Shown piece after piece: positions 56,491 through 64,000 of a DNA stretch of 64,000 nt. Positions within the stretch are counted from its first letter, which is position 1. Each line of letters begins with the position of its first letter. A program made the translations under genes and the position numbers. The notes below the pieces were generated by a model. That model did no database searches. It was not told where the DNA came from and saw only the letters and a program-made list of their open reading frames with translations. Origin of the DNA: Croceicoccus sp. (GTDB lineage Bacteria > Pseudomonadota > Alphaproteobacteria > Sphingomonadales > Sphingomonadaceae). The stretch is taken from the NCBI GenBank assembly GCA_002694745.1, contig NZMY01000027.1, positions 62,001-126,000 on the forward strand. The letters are read 5' to 3'.

Positions 56491-57990
56491 TCACCTATCA
56501 GCCGATTGAAACGCCGTGTTTATCGCATTTTCCGCATCGGTCAGGGCCAGTAGCGGATCATGGGCATCACCCGCCGCGACCGGCATGGGATTGGCCGCGA
56601 TGGCACGGGTCAGGGCAATGCGTTGCTCGGCATCAGGCAGAGCGTCGAAGCGGCTCCAGTCCCACGCCTCGCCCGCGCCGTCATGCAGCAGCCAGCCCAG
56701 CGCGCGCACCCGCCCCGCCAGCGCATCGGGGTTCTCGCCGCTGGCCAGCAGCGCCTCGCGCCAGTCGGCAAGCTGGCAGAATACGAAGGAACCCCCGCCC
56801 TGCCAGCCGACCCGCTTCGAAATGCCGACTCTGTCGCCCGCGACCACCTTCTTCATCCGCTCCAGCGTGATCGTGCTGGCGTAATCCATCTGCTCCACCC
56901 CGATCCAGCGGCGGCCCAGCTTGTGCGCGGCGGCGCAGGTGCTGCCCGAACCGGCGAAGAAATCGAGCACGATATCGCCCGGATCGCTCGACGCCTCGAT
57001 GACGCGCTTCATCAGGCTTTCCGATTTCTGGCCCTTCACCTCCTGCGTGCCCAGCAGCTTGGATACGCTTTCGCCCGCATAGGACGTGATCGCGACCGAG
57101 TTCAGCCGGTCATAGCTGCTGGCATTCCAGACATCCTCGACCGGATAGCGCGCGGGCAGGCCGATCGATTGCGCCGCCTTCATCACGCGGCGCACCGCCG
57201 ATTTCGCCAGCCCCTCGCGTTCCAGAGTGGCCGACAGTTCCGCTGCCTCGGCAGGTTTGAAGCGCGGGGCGAAATCATGCGGCCCCAGATAGGCCTTGTT
57301 AAATGTCATCCTCTCCGCATCGCGGCTGTAGAACAGGATCGTGTCATGGTTGCGGATGAAGTTCTTCGCGCGCGTCTTGAAGCCCGACAGCCAGCCGATG
57401 CGCCAGATGATCTCGCGCTGAAAATTGGACGGACCGAACACCTCGTCCATCAGCACTTTCAGATAATGCGCCTCGTTGAAGTCGATATTGACGTAAATGC
57501 TGCCATTGGGGGCCAGCAGGTCGCGCGCGAACAGCAGCCGTGCGCGCATGAAGCTGAGCCAGTCGGCGCGCGTGAACCGGTCGTTATAGGCAAAGCCGCC
57601 GCTGGCGGTATTATAGGGCGGGTCGATGTAGATCAGCGTGACCTGCCCGCGATAGCGGCGGCGCAGCGTGGCGAGGACCTGCAGGTTCTCACCCCGGATC
57701 AGCAGATTGTCCTGCGGCGAAAGCGCAGCGCAATCGGTGGCTCCATCTCCGTCCCAGCGGGTGAAGCCGGTCAGCAGCTTGGGCGACAGCAGCCTGGCGA
57801 CCTGCTGCGGTTCGCCTTCGATGTCGCGATGGAAACGGGGGACGGCGCGTTCGTCGTGCCCCAGCCCGCCTTCCAACCACGCTCCCTTGCCCGGCCATTC
57901 GAGAGACACGTCCCGCGCGCCCCCCGCAGGCGCGGGCAGGTCGGCAAGAAATGCCGCCGTGTCGTCCCGAATGCCCGTTTCCCGCCGCAT
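56491..57990 (-). CDS. Adenine-specific DNA methyltransferase, type III Mod-like, orphan
   Basis: 499 aa from ATG 57990; a GTG 19 codons upstream (58047) is possible. Seen: LLIRGENLQVLATLRRRYRG, motif IV DPPY at 123-126 (LIYIDPPYNTASGG), FDFNEAHY-like IDFNEAHYLKVLMDEVFG, and motif I FFAGSGST at 344-351. The order (DPPY before FxGxG) is the beta class, as in type III Mod proteins. It is expected to methylate adenine N6. No restriction (Res) gene is adjacent: the neighbour helicase is an RNA-type DEAD-box protein. The target motif is unknown. Confidence 0.9.
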   Translation of the reverse strand: MRRETGIRDDTAAFLADLPAPAGGARDVSLEWPGKGAWLEGGLGHDERAVPRFHRDIEGEPQQVARLLSPKLLTGFTRWDGDGATDCAALSPQDNLLIRGENLQVLATLRRRYRGQVTLIYIDPPYNTASGGFAYNDRFTRADWLSFMRARLLFARDLLAPNGSIYVNIDFNEAHYLKVLMDEVFGPSNFQREIIWRIGWLSGFKTRAKNFIRNHDTILFYSRDAERMTFNKAYLGPHDFAPRFKPAEAAELSATLEREGLAKSAVRRVMKAAQSIGLPARYPVEDVWNASSYDRLNSVAITSYAGESVSKLLGTQEVKGQKSESLMKRVIEASSDPGDIVLDFFAGSGSTCAAAHKLGRRWIGVEQMDYASTITLERMKKVVAGDRVGISKRVGWQGGGSFVFCQLADWREALLASGENPDALAGRVRALGWLLHDGAGEAWDWSRFDALPDAEQRIALTRAIAANPMPVAAGDAHDPLLALTDAENAINTAFQSADR

Positions 57991-58072
57991 GGGACGGTCG
58001 TGCCTCGCCGAACCACCCGCGGTCAAGCAAGCCGAATTCTTAGCCACCGGTTAATCGCGCCTATCCCGAATC

Positions 58073-58080
58073 TTAACCAT
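58073..58080 (+). promoter_or_regulatory. Candidate CtrA half-site before the methyltransferase and a 34-aa gene
   Basis: TTAACCAT within TTAACCATTGC, the same 11 bases as before cpaB. A second TTAA lies 18 bases upstream (58051-58054). It is situated between the methyltransferase start on the minus strand and a small gene on the plus strand. Confidence 0.35.
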
Positions 58081-58123
58081 TGCGCGGCATGATCGGCCCG
58101 CATCTAAAGCAAGGAGAACCGCA

Positions 58124-58228
58124 ATGATCACTGCAATCGCCATCGTCGGCACCGGCGTCAGCTTCGTCGCTTCGGTCTGGGCCACCAAGGAAATCGTCAA
58201 GCAGGACGAAGCGAAAGCCGCAGCCTGA
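58124..58228 (+). CDS. 34-aa single-helix membrane peptide
   Basis: The start has a textbook ribosome site: AAGGAGA at 58111-58117, 6 nt before ATG. Translation gives a hydrophobic segment at residues 2-19 (ITAIAIVGTGVSFVASVW) and a charged C-terminus (ATKEIVKQDEAKAAA). It could be a small inner-membrane peptide. No family recognised. The strong ribosome site is the main evidence; shortness means it would be missed by usual gene finders. Confidence 0.6.
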   Translation: MITAIAIVGTGVSFVASVWATKEIVKQDEAKAAA

Positions 58229-58285
58229 ACTTGTAACGGGCGCCGGGCCCCTGCGCCTGGCGCCCCGCTAGCTTTCCGCGGGCGG

Positions 58286-59350
58286 TCAGGACGGCCCGTA
58301 GCGATCGGTCAGGTCGACCGTGCTCATCTTGCCCAGCTTGCGCCCCTTCTTGCGCAGCCAGTCCTTGGCCGACCGGCGGCCCGCGCAATGCAGCTTCATC
58401 AGCATGTGCCATACCGGCAGCAGCTTGGACCCCGGATCCATTCCCGCCAGCAGCGCCTGATCGTGAATCTCGTGGATGCGCAGCCGTTGCAGGCTGCCCA
58501 GCAATCCGTTCGTAGGCGCGAGTGGCAGCACCGCCTTCTGCATCAGATCCAGACCGCGCAATTCCTTGATCAGGGTCTGGTTGAACCCCAGCTCGGTTAT
58601 GCGATTGGCGATGCCCGACGGGCTGTGCGGGGTGGTATCGCGCGTGATCGGATTGATGGTGACCAGCAGCAGATCGTCGTTCGGACTGTCCTGCACCAGC
58701 GGAATGATCGGCGGATTGGCGGTATAGCCGCCGTCCCAGTAATCCGCGCCCTTGATCGTGACCGGCGGAAACAGCAGCGGCAGGCAGGCGGAGGCAAGCA
58801 GCGCGTCGGCCGACAGATCCTCGTTGCGAAAGATATGCGCGCCGCCGGTCCGCGCATTGGTCGCCGACACGAAGATCAGCGGCGCATCTGCCGAGCGGAT
58901 GGCATCGAAGTCCACATATTCCTCGATCAGCCGGCGCAGCAGCGCCTGCGCGGAACGGCCCAGTTCGGGCGAAGTCGGCAGCGAGAGATCCTGGAACATC
59001 GCGGTCCACCACTCGCTCATCGCCTCGAAAGCGAGGGGGAAGGCCTCGGCCATGGGGAGCATCGGGCCCGCCTCGCGGCCAGAGCGGTTGAGCGCCTTCC
59101 AGAAGGCCCACAATTTCTTGCCCGCCGCCTCGGGCCCGCCCTCGACAAGGCCGGATACCAGCACGGCGGCGTTGAGTGCGCCCGCACTTGCTCCGCTGAC
59201 CGCGCCGAAACGCATGTCCGGCTGTTCAAGCAGGAAATCAAGCACGCCCCATGTGAAAGCGCCATGCGCGCCGCCGCCCTGCAGCGCGAGGTCGAGATTG
59301 TGTACGGATCGGCCGGGGAGGGATCGGCCGGGTGGGGATTGGGAAGCCAT
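58286..59350 (-). CDS. Patatin-like phospholipase
   Basis: 354 aa from ATG 59350. Seen: the oxyanion loop GGGAHGAF (25-32), nucleophile Ser55 in GASAG and the catalytic Asp206 in DGGYTANPP, giving the Ser-Asp dyad of patatins. The N-terminal 17 residues are polar and variable, and the C-terminus is basic (RKKGRKLGK). It resembles the PHB-depolymerase-like cytoplasmic patatins. Probably lipid acyl hydrolysis; substrate unknown. 71 nt follow to the LD-carboxypeptidase gene on the same strand. Confidence 0.9.
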   Translation of the reverse strand: MASQSPPGRSLPGRSVHNLDLALQGGGAHGAFTWGVLDFLLEQPDMRFGAVSGASAGALNAAVLVSGLVEGGPEAAGKKLWAFWKALNRSGREAGPMLPMAEAFPLAFEAMSEWWTAMFQDLSLPTSPELGRSAQALLRRLIEEYVDFDAIRSADAPLIFVSATNARTGGAHIFRNEDLSADALLASACLPLLFPPVTIKGADYWDGGYTANPPIIPLVQDSPNDDLLLVTINPITRDTTPHSPSGIANRITELGFNQTLIKELRGLDLMQKAVLPLAPTNGLLGSLQRLRIHEIHDQALLAGMDPGSKLLPVWHMLMKLHCAGRRSAKDWLRKKGRKLGKMSTVDLTDRYGPS

Positions 59351-59421
59351 CGGGTTCTCCAGCGATGTTGCAGTGCAGCATAAGCCGCGCGTGGCAGGCT
59401 GGCAATGCGTGTTGGGTGCGC

Positions 59422-60447
59422 TCAGGCGGTGATCGCCTCCATAACCGCCAGCGTTCCGGCTGCGGTGTCCAGCCTGACCCGCGCGCCCGACGGCAGGCTG
59501 AGTTGATTGGCGACATGCCCGATATTCGCGCCGATGCACACCGGCACCTGCAACGGGCCAAGATGATGGCGCATCACGTCGGCGACGGAGACGCTGTCGG
59601 CATTGTCGGGCGAGCAGCGCGTGCACTGGCCGAAGACGACCCCGGCGACCTCATTCAGCATGCCCGACAGCGCAAGCTGGCTCATCATCCGGTCGATGCG
59701 ATAGGGCGCCTCCCCGACATCCTCCAGAAACAGGATCGCACCGCGCATGTCGGGCATCCATGGTGTGCCCACCAGCGCGGAAAGGACCGAGAGATTGCCG
59801 CCCAGCAGCCGCCCCTCCGCGGCGCCCCCGGTCAGAACCTCGAATGCGGGATCGGGCCGTCCCTGCTTGCGGCGCAGGTCGAGCACTGGCGCGGACCCCG
59901 CGAAGGCGAGCCACCACAGGCTGTTCCAGCTGTCCTCTGGCCAGCGGCCGCCTGCATTGGGCGCGTGCAATGTGGGAAACCCCGCGCGCGCCGCGAAGGC
60001 CAGGTGCAATCCGGTTATGTCGCTAAAGCCGATCAGCAGTTTTGGATTGGCGCGGATCGTCTGCCAGTCCAGCAGCGGCAATATGCGCGCGCTGCCCCAG
60101 CCGCCGCGCACCGCGAACAGCGCCTTTACCTCGGGATCGGCATACATGGCATTGATGTCGGACGCGCGCTGATCGTCGGTGCCTGCCAGATAGCCTTCGA
60201 CCGCGCCGACATGGGGCGCAAGCCGCGGCACCAGACCCATGGCGCGAACCATATCCGCGACCTCGCCAATGCGCGAGGGATCCTCGAGCGGGCTGGCCGG
60301 TTCGACCAGCGCCACGATATCCTCGGTGCGCAGGCGGGGCGGCAGATGGGGAGGCAGGCGGGGCGTGCGGCCAAGCGCGGGCTCGCCGAGCGCCGACCCA
60401 AGCCCCATCGCCACCGCACCCGAAAGGATCGCCCGCCTGCTTGTCAT
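59422..60447 (-). CDS. LD-carboxypeptidase, family S66
   Basis: 341 aa. Seen: an N-terminus with a double Arg (MTSRRAILSGAVAMGLGSAL), consistent with a Tat signal; nucleophile Ser119 in AVRGGWGSARILPLLDW; GFSDITGLHLAF; a Glu in LFLEDVGEAPYRIDR and a His in ANIGHVANQL, giving the Ser-Glu-His triad of LdcA/MccF. LdcA removes D-Ala from tetrapeptides in peptidoglycan recycling; the Tat-like signal hints at periplasmic action. It fits functionally with nagZ elsewhere in the window. Confidence 0.9.
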   Translation of the reverse strand: MTSRRAILSGAVAMGLGSALGEPALGRTPRLPPHLPPRLRTEDIVALVEPASPLEDPSRIGEVADMVRAMGLVPRLAPHVGAVEGYLAGTDDQRASDINAMYADPEVKALFAVRGGWGSARILPLLDWQTIRANPKLLIGFSDITGLHLAFAARAGFPTLHAPNAGGRWPEDSWNSLWWLAFAGSAPVLDLRRKQGRPDPAFEVLTGGAAEGRLLGGNLSVLSALVGTPWMPDMRGAILFLEDVGEAPYRIDRMMSQLALSGMLNEVAGVVFGQCTRCSPDNADSVSVADVMRHHLGPLQVPVCIGANIGHVANQLSLPSGARVRLDTAAGTLAVMEAITA

Positions 60448-60593
60448 GTCCGCCGCATAGCACCGCGAGGCCAGTTTGCGAATCGAGTGTTCCGGTTCCC
60501 TTGCCTATTGTGCGGCCCGATGCTTGCCTGCATGATGCGAAAAGGAATTCTGGCCTGTCCGGAAAGGCTAGCAGTTCGGGGGAGGACCACGTC

Positions 60594-61427
60594 ATGAACG
60601 ACGGTTTCGCAATTGCGCGCGCGGGTCTGGCGATCGGTTTGTGCACCATCGCAGCGCAGCCTGCGGCGGCCCAGTCGATGAACGACAAGGTCTGGGCCGA
60701 AATCTCGTTCTTCAAACCCGCCGCCCAGACCGCCGTGCAGGTCGAGGACCGCACCGACGAAGAGCCTGCCACCATCATCAGCCTTGAAGACGATCTGAAG
60801 TTCAAGGATTCGGATAGCCTTCCCTCGGCTTTGGTCGGCGTCCAGATGGGCAACGGGTTCTGGGTTTACGGCGAGTATTTCGCCATCGACCGCGAAAGCC
60901 GCGCCACAATCGAGCGCGAGATCCGCTTTGCCGGCGTGAAGTTCGAAGCCTCCGCCAATGTATTGAGCGATTTCGAGACCGACACCTATCGCCTGGGCGT
61001 AGGCTGGGATTTCCTGCGCAGGGACAATTACGCCATTGGCGTGTCGGGCGGACTGCATGCGACCAATTTCGTGATCCAGCTTGAGGGCGAGGCCTCCTTC
61101 GCAGGCGCGACGACGGAGTTCGTCACGCGCAAACGCAACGCGCTGGCGCCCCTGCCGACACTGGGCGTGCACGGCGAAGTCGAGGTGATCCCGAGGCTGA
61201 CCCTGCGCGGGAAGCTGGATTATCTGGACCTGACGCTGAACAATGCCTCGGGCCGGATCTTCAACGGCGAGGCGATGCTGCTCTACAACATCAACGACAA
61301 TATCGCGCTTGGCGCAGGCTACCGCCATGTCGATATGCGGCTGGAACTGGCCAAGCAGGACTGGACGGGCAGTATCGACTATCAGTTCGACGGGCCGAAA
61401 CTGACGCTGAAGGTGGGATTGCGCTGA
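60594..61427 (+). CDS. Predicted outer-membrane beta-barrel protein
   Basis: 277 aa from ATG 60594, with GGAGGA at 60581-60586. Seen: a signal peptide (MNDGFAIARAGLAIGLCTIA, cleavage AAA-QS) and a mature part of alternating polar/nonpolar beta strands (GNGFWVYGEYFAID, YRLGVGWDFLRRDNYAIGVS, GGLHATNFVIQLEG) ending in LTLKVGLR. The pattern suggests an 8- to 12-strand barrel; no specific ligand. It is divergent from the LD-carboxypeptidase gene. Confidence 0.8.
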   Translation: MNDGFAIARAGLAIGLCTIAAQPAAAQSMNDKVWAEISFFKPAAQTAVQVEDRTDEEPATIISLEDDLKFKDSDSLPSALVGVQMGNGFWVYGEYFAIDRESRATIEREIRFAGVKFEASANVLSDFETDTYRLGVGWDFLRRDNYAIGVSGGLHATNFVIQLEGEASFAGATTEFVTRKRNALAPLPTLGVHGEVEVIPRLTLRGKLDYLDLTLNNASGRIFNGEAMLLYNINDNIALGAGYRHVDMRLELAKQDWTGSIDYQFDGPKLTLKVGLR

Positions 61428-61584
61428 TCGGGAAGGAAGCTGCGCTAAAGGCTTCGCCTCCTGCCTCCCGTATCAGGAAACCGAACAACAACTGATCGCT
61501 CAAATCGGAAGGTCCAAGAGTTGACAGTCGAAAGACCAACTAACTAGACGTTTCCGACAATTCGATTTTTCGCCAAGGACCTGA

Positions 61585-63369
61585 ATGCGGCTCCAGTTCG
61601 AGAGTAAGAACGCGAGCTGGGCCATCTGGGCACTGGCTGCTGCCTGTCTGAGCGGCGCAGTTCTCTATGGATATCACGATCATTTCTGGCATTCCCGAGA
61701 TGACGGTTATTTTGCCCATACGGCCGACAGGTTGCTTAATGGCGAGGTTCTGCACCGCGACATCCAGACTCCTCACCCTGGAATAATCCATTTCCTCCAT
61801 GCGTTTTCATTTTGGCTTTTCGGCGCCGACTTGCACGCTCTTCGAATTTTTCCCGCGCTCGCGACATGGCTTCAGGCGGGTGTCGCCTTTTACCTGATGC
61901 GGGATCGCGGCCCGCTTGCCGCTTTCGCTGCCGCTCTGGCTTTCAGTGCGGCTGCCTTTCCTCTCTTTCCCAGTCCGACCCAGCATTGGACATGTCTTTT
62001 TCTGGTCGTCATTCTCATGGCCGTTCTTGTGGAATGGCCCGGTCACGGCTGGCTTAAGCTTGTCCTTCTGGGTGCCATTTGCGGCGCCACCATCGGGCTC
62101 AGGCAGCCCAGCGGCGTTTTCGTGGCGATGGCCGTTTCCCTGATATGTTTTTCGCAAGCGGAAGAAGCCTCCGACGCCCGAGACGGGGGGCTGGCGCGCT
62201 GGTTCCTTGGGCGTTTCGTCATGCTCTGCTTTGCAGGCATCCTGGGCTTTTACGTGTTTACGAATTTCGATCCGCTGTCGGCTCTGTTGTTTGGATGCAC
62301 ACCTTTCGTGTTGCTCTTGCGCGCTGCAGTCTCGCTGCGTGCAGACAACCGTAACGTCCTGCATATGACGGCTTTCCTCTGCGCAGGGGCGATCCTGCCG
62401 CTGTCGGCGATCGCGGTGTACCACCTCAGCCATGGTTCGCTGCACGCCTGGTATGCGAACAGCGTCGAGAGCGCGCTGTTACTCAACTCTCTCGATTATG
62501 TGGGCGCCAACAGCTATGCCGACCATCTGATGCGCGCGCCCATCGCCGGGATCATGGCGGGTACACCCTCCAGCATCCTCGCGGGCATTTTATGGCCGAC
62601 CCTTCTCCTCGCCGCGCCCATTGTTGGCTTTTTGCTGATCTGGCGCAAAGAGTTCGGCCAATTGGCCTCAAAAGAGCAAACATTATTAACCCTGCTGGTC
62701 TTCTATATTCTTGTGGCCGGCCATCACCCCAGTCGCGTCTATTTCTTCTTTGTCCTTGCACCCATTCTGTTCGGACTGCTCGTCGTCGTTCGGCCAAGGT
62801 TTCAGCAGGCGACCAGCCTGCTCGTCGTTTTCATCGCAGGGTCCGTTCTGTATCTTCATGGGGCGCAACCCTTCGAACGGGGTTTGTATGGGGACCTTAT
62901 CGGTCTTCGAATCCCGACACGGACGCCATTGGCGCTGGAGCGCGGACATTTGCAGGTCTCGTCACTGGAAGCAGAACAGCATCAGAAGATGGTTCGCTTG
63001 ATCCAGTCCAACAGTGCGCCTTCGGACCCTATCCTGGCACTACCCGGGAATGCAGACTTCCATTTTCTGGCTCAAAGGCCGAACCCTCTGCCCGCCGTGA
63101 TGCCGGTCTACTCTCTTCACGACCGTGCCAGCCTGTCGGATGCCATCGAAAGGCTAAGGCGGTCCCCGCCGAAGGTCGTCATACATGCGCCTTTGCTGCC
63201 GTATAACACGATCTGGACGAACAAGGTCATGGCGCACGTCGAGTGCGACTATGATCGCATCGGGAAAATCGACGGTTTCGTGGTGTATCTTCTGACCAGA
63301 CCGGATCCCTTTCTTGAGGGATCGAAATGTCGCGGCGAAGCAAGAGAGGGTCAGTCCGTATTGCCCTGA
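61585..63369 (+). CDS. Multi-pass membrane protein, GT-C/GT39-like glycosyltransferase
   Basis: 594 aa from ATG 61585, with AAGGA upstream. Seen: an N-terminal helix, then HSRDDGYFAHTADRLLNGEV followed by LHRDIQTPHPGI, an acidic motif of the sort found in the first periplasmic loop of GT-C glycosyltransferases; about 10 more helices to residue 430; and a soluble C-terminal domain. Inferred use of a polyprenyl-linked sugar donor; acceptor unknown. G+C is visibly lower than in the neighbouring genes (about 55% in a sampled 60-base line against over 70% at 60361), suggesting transfer. It lies directly left of the probable island border. Confidence 0.75.
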   Translation: MRLQFESKNASWAIWALAAACLSGAVLYGYHDHFWHSRDDGYFAHTADRLLNGEVLHRDIQTPHPGIIHFLHAFSFWLFGADLHALRIFPALATWLQAGVAFYLMRDRGPLAAFAAALAFSAAAFPLFPSPTQHWTCLFLVVILMAVLVEWPGHGWLKLVLLGAICGATIGLRQPSGVFVAMAVSLICFSQAEEASDARDGGLARWFLGRFVMLCFAGILGFYVFTNFDPLSALLFGCTPFVLLLRAAVSLRADNRNVLHMTAFLCAGAILPLSAIAVYHLSHGSLHAWYANSVESALLLNSLDYVGANSYADHLMRAPIAGIMAGTPSSILAGILWPTLLLAAPIVGFLLIWRKEFGQLASKEQTLLTLLVFYILVAGHHPSRVYFFFVLAPILFGLLVVVRPRFQQATSLLVVFIAGSVLYLHGAQPFERGLYGDLIGLRIPTRTPLALERGHLQVSSLEAEQHQKMVRLIQSNSAPSDPILALPGNADFHFLAQRPNPLPAVMPVYSLHDRASLSDAIERLRRSPPKVVIHAPLLPYNTIWTNKVMAHVECDYDRIGKIDGFVVYLLTRPDPFLEGSKCRGEAREGQSVLP

Positions 63370-63463
63370 AAAAAGTTTGGGCCAGTACCCATCCCCGCCC
63401 CATAGCGTGACAGGTCCGCCAGCAACGGCCGGGGGAAAGTTTGTAGCGATGATCTGGAAAGGG

Positions 63464-63486
63464 TGGTGCCGCTTACAGGACTCGAA
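63464..63486 (-). other. Partial tRNA 3' end, probable attachment site (attL) of an island
   Basis: On the minus strand: T-loop TTCGAGT, T-stem strand CCTGT, acceptor strand AAGCGGC, then ACCA, 23 nt in total, the exact 3' end of a tRNA. The acceptor sequence requires a GCCGCTT 5' end, which I associate with tRNA-Thr. The bases where the other T-stem strand (ACAGG) should be are CCCGC, so no tRNA body follows. Such fragments arise when an element integrates at a tRNA 3' end. Confidence 0.65.
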
Positions 63487-63536
63487 GCGGGATTGATCTC
63501 ATGAGGATCGTTCATGGCTGGATTTCTCCTGACATT

Positions 63537-63806
63537 TCAGGGCTGGTGAGTTTGAGTCCGCTTACAGGACCGTGATTGAGGACCGTCGATCCAGCGATGT
63601 CCGCAATGTTGGCAGCATCGATTGGGCGCATCCATCTCGATGATACAGCCTGCCCAGATTACCTCATTCCGCTTCGCGCGTTTGATGAGGTTCCGATTGG
63701 GATAGCCATGGATAATCGGCACGCCCGCTTTCTGTTCACACTCAGGGCAGGCGAAGCGCCTTCGGCCCCTGAGCAGATCAGTGAAGCGTGGGATTATCGA
63801 TCTCAT
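63537..63806 (-). CDS. Small zinc-ribbon protein
   Basis: 89 aa from ATG 63806, which lies inside the end of the upstream partial gene (29-nt overlap). Seen: CPECEQKAGVPIIHGYP with later CQHCGHRW, a CxxC...CxxC zinc ribbon of a widespread small family whose members show the same PIIYGYP-like segment after the first Cys pair. The function of the family is not known to me. The C-terminal SCKRT is encoded by a 13-nt stretch identical to part of the attachment site. Accessory in character. Confidence 0.75.
   Translation of the reverse strand: MRSIIPRFTDLLRGRRRFACPECEQKAGVPIIHGYPNRNLIKRAKRNEVIWAGCIIEMDAPNRCCQHCGHRWIDGPQSRSCKRTQTHQP
63558..63570. repeat. 13-nt copy of the tRNA-end sequence
   Basis: CCGCTTACAGGAC, identical to 63469-63481 in the tRNA fragment and 89 bp from it. 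It is inside the 3' end of the zinc-ribbon gene and may be a second attachment core. Confidence 0.5.
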
Positions 63807-63999
63807 CGTCGAGGAAGGTTTCCATGCCTTCTTCCTCAACGGCTTCTTCAAAGGCTGTGTAGGCGTCCTCATCGGTGTCGAAGAGGTCGTCCCAGACTGA
63901 GGATGTGCCATGGGTGTTCACGACTTCGAGCGCCCATTGGGGCTCGTGTTCGAGGCGATAGATGTGGACCTCGACGGTGATGTCATCGCGGGTGATGGA
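63778..63999 (-). CDS. Acidic protein, unknown function (5' end outside window)
   Basis: The last 73 codons are visible. Seen: ITVEVHIYRLEHEPQWALEV, SSVWDDLFDTDEDAYTAFEE and an acidic C-terminus ending DNPTLH. No stop occurs up to the window edge. The frame has good coding character and the start of the zinc-ribbon gene overlaps its end, consistent with an operon. I recall short proteins with similar SVWDD-type segments as hypotheticals in sphingomonad accessory regions, but cannot name a function. Confidence 0.7.
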   Translation of the reverse strand, partial: SITRDDITVEVHIYRLEHEPQWALEVVNTHGTSSVWDDLFDTDEDAYTAFEEAVEEEGMETFLDDEIDNPTLH

Positions 64000-64000
64000 G

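Overview
The window looks like chromosomal DNA of an alphaproteobacterium of the order Sphingomonadales, probably near the Erythrobacteraceae; the genus cannot be fixed from the sequence. The basis is high G+C, alphaproteobacterial gene order (argS, SPOR protein, nagZ, scpA, scpB, tatA, tatB, tatC), an ATP12-type F1 assembly chaperone, gatCAB, a STAS-MlaE permease fusion, a large TonB-dependent receptor of sphingomonad type and a Tad/Cpa pilus locus. Most of it is ordinary core genome, with many 1-nt (TAATG) and 4-nt (ATGA/GTGA) gene overlaps indicating translationally coupled operons.

Layout. 1-1.8 kb: 3' part of an amidohydrolase and a small Asp-tailed membrane peptide. 1.9-9.3 kb (minus): tatC, tatB, tatA, scpB, scpA, nagZ, SPOR protein, argS and a lipoprotein, joining Tat export, chromosome condensation, peptidoglycan recycling and Arg-tRNA synthesis. 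9.5-12 kb (plus): ispH, thrB, rnhA. 12-14.3 kb (minus): YegP-like protein, a D-arginine-dehydrogenase-like flavoprotein and a coupled lysophospholipase-like hydrolase. 14.4-21.8 kb (plus): cpaA, cpaB, cpaC, cpaD, cpaE, tadB, tadC, with neither the cpaF motor ATPase nor a pilin gene. 21.8-26.2 kb: a MarR regulator divergent from a TonB-dependent receptor, then a small secreted protein. 26.2-32 kb: clpB (heat-shock-type promoter) divergent from a double-domain M16 peptidase.

32.1-36.6 kb (minus): gatC, gatA, an unrecognised 79-aa gene and gatB, preceded by an FKBP isomerase and rpsU. A 92-nt structured element lies between rpsU and crcB. 36.9-40.8 kb (plus): crcB, pseudouridine synthase, HAD phosphatase, small membrane protein, ATP12 chaperone, flavodoxin-fold protein. 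40.8-44.4 kb (minus): a Mla-type lipid transporter. 44.5-49 kb: valS, queE, a RimK-like ATP-grasp ligase, then a thioredoxin-like ferredoxin on the other strand. 49.6-52.9 kb: ugd and modABC. 53-61.4 kb: flavin reductase, SDR, DEAD-box helicase, an orphan type III-like adenine methyltransferase, a 34-aa peptide gene, patatin lipase, LD-carboxypeptidase and a predicted outer-membrane barrel.

The last 2.4 kb changes character. A lower-G+C membrane glycosyltransferase-like gene is followed at 63464-63486 by a 23-nt copy of a tRNA 3' end that lacks the rest of the tRNA, a classical trace of integration at a tRNA gene. Two accessory-looking genes lie beyond it. The left border of a genomic island or integrative element is therefore probably inside the window, with most of the element to the right. 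No complete novel defence or mobile system is visible. The best leads are this border, the orphan methyltransferase neighbourhood, the extra gene inside gatCAB, the structured element beside rpsU, and the cpaF-less pilus locus.
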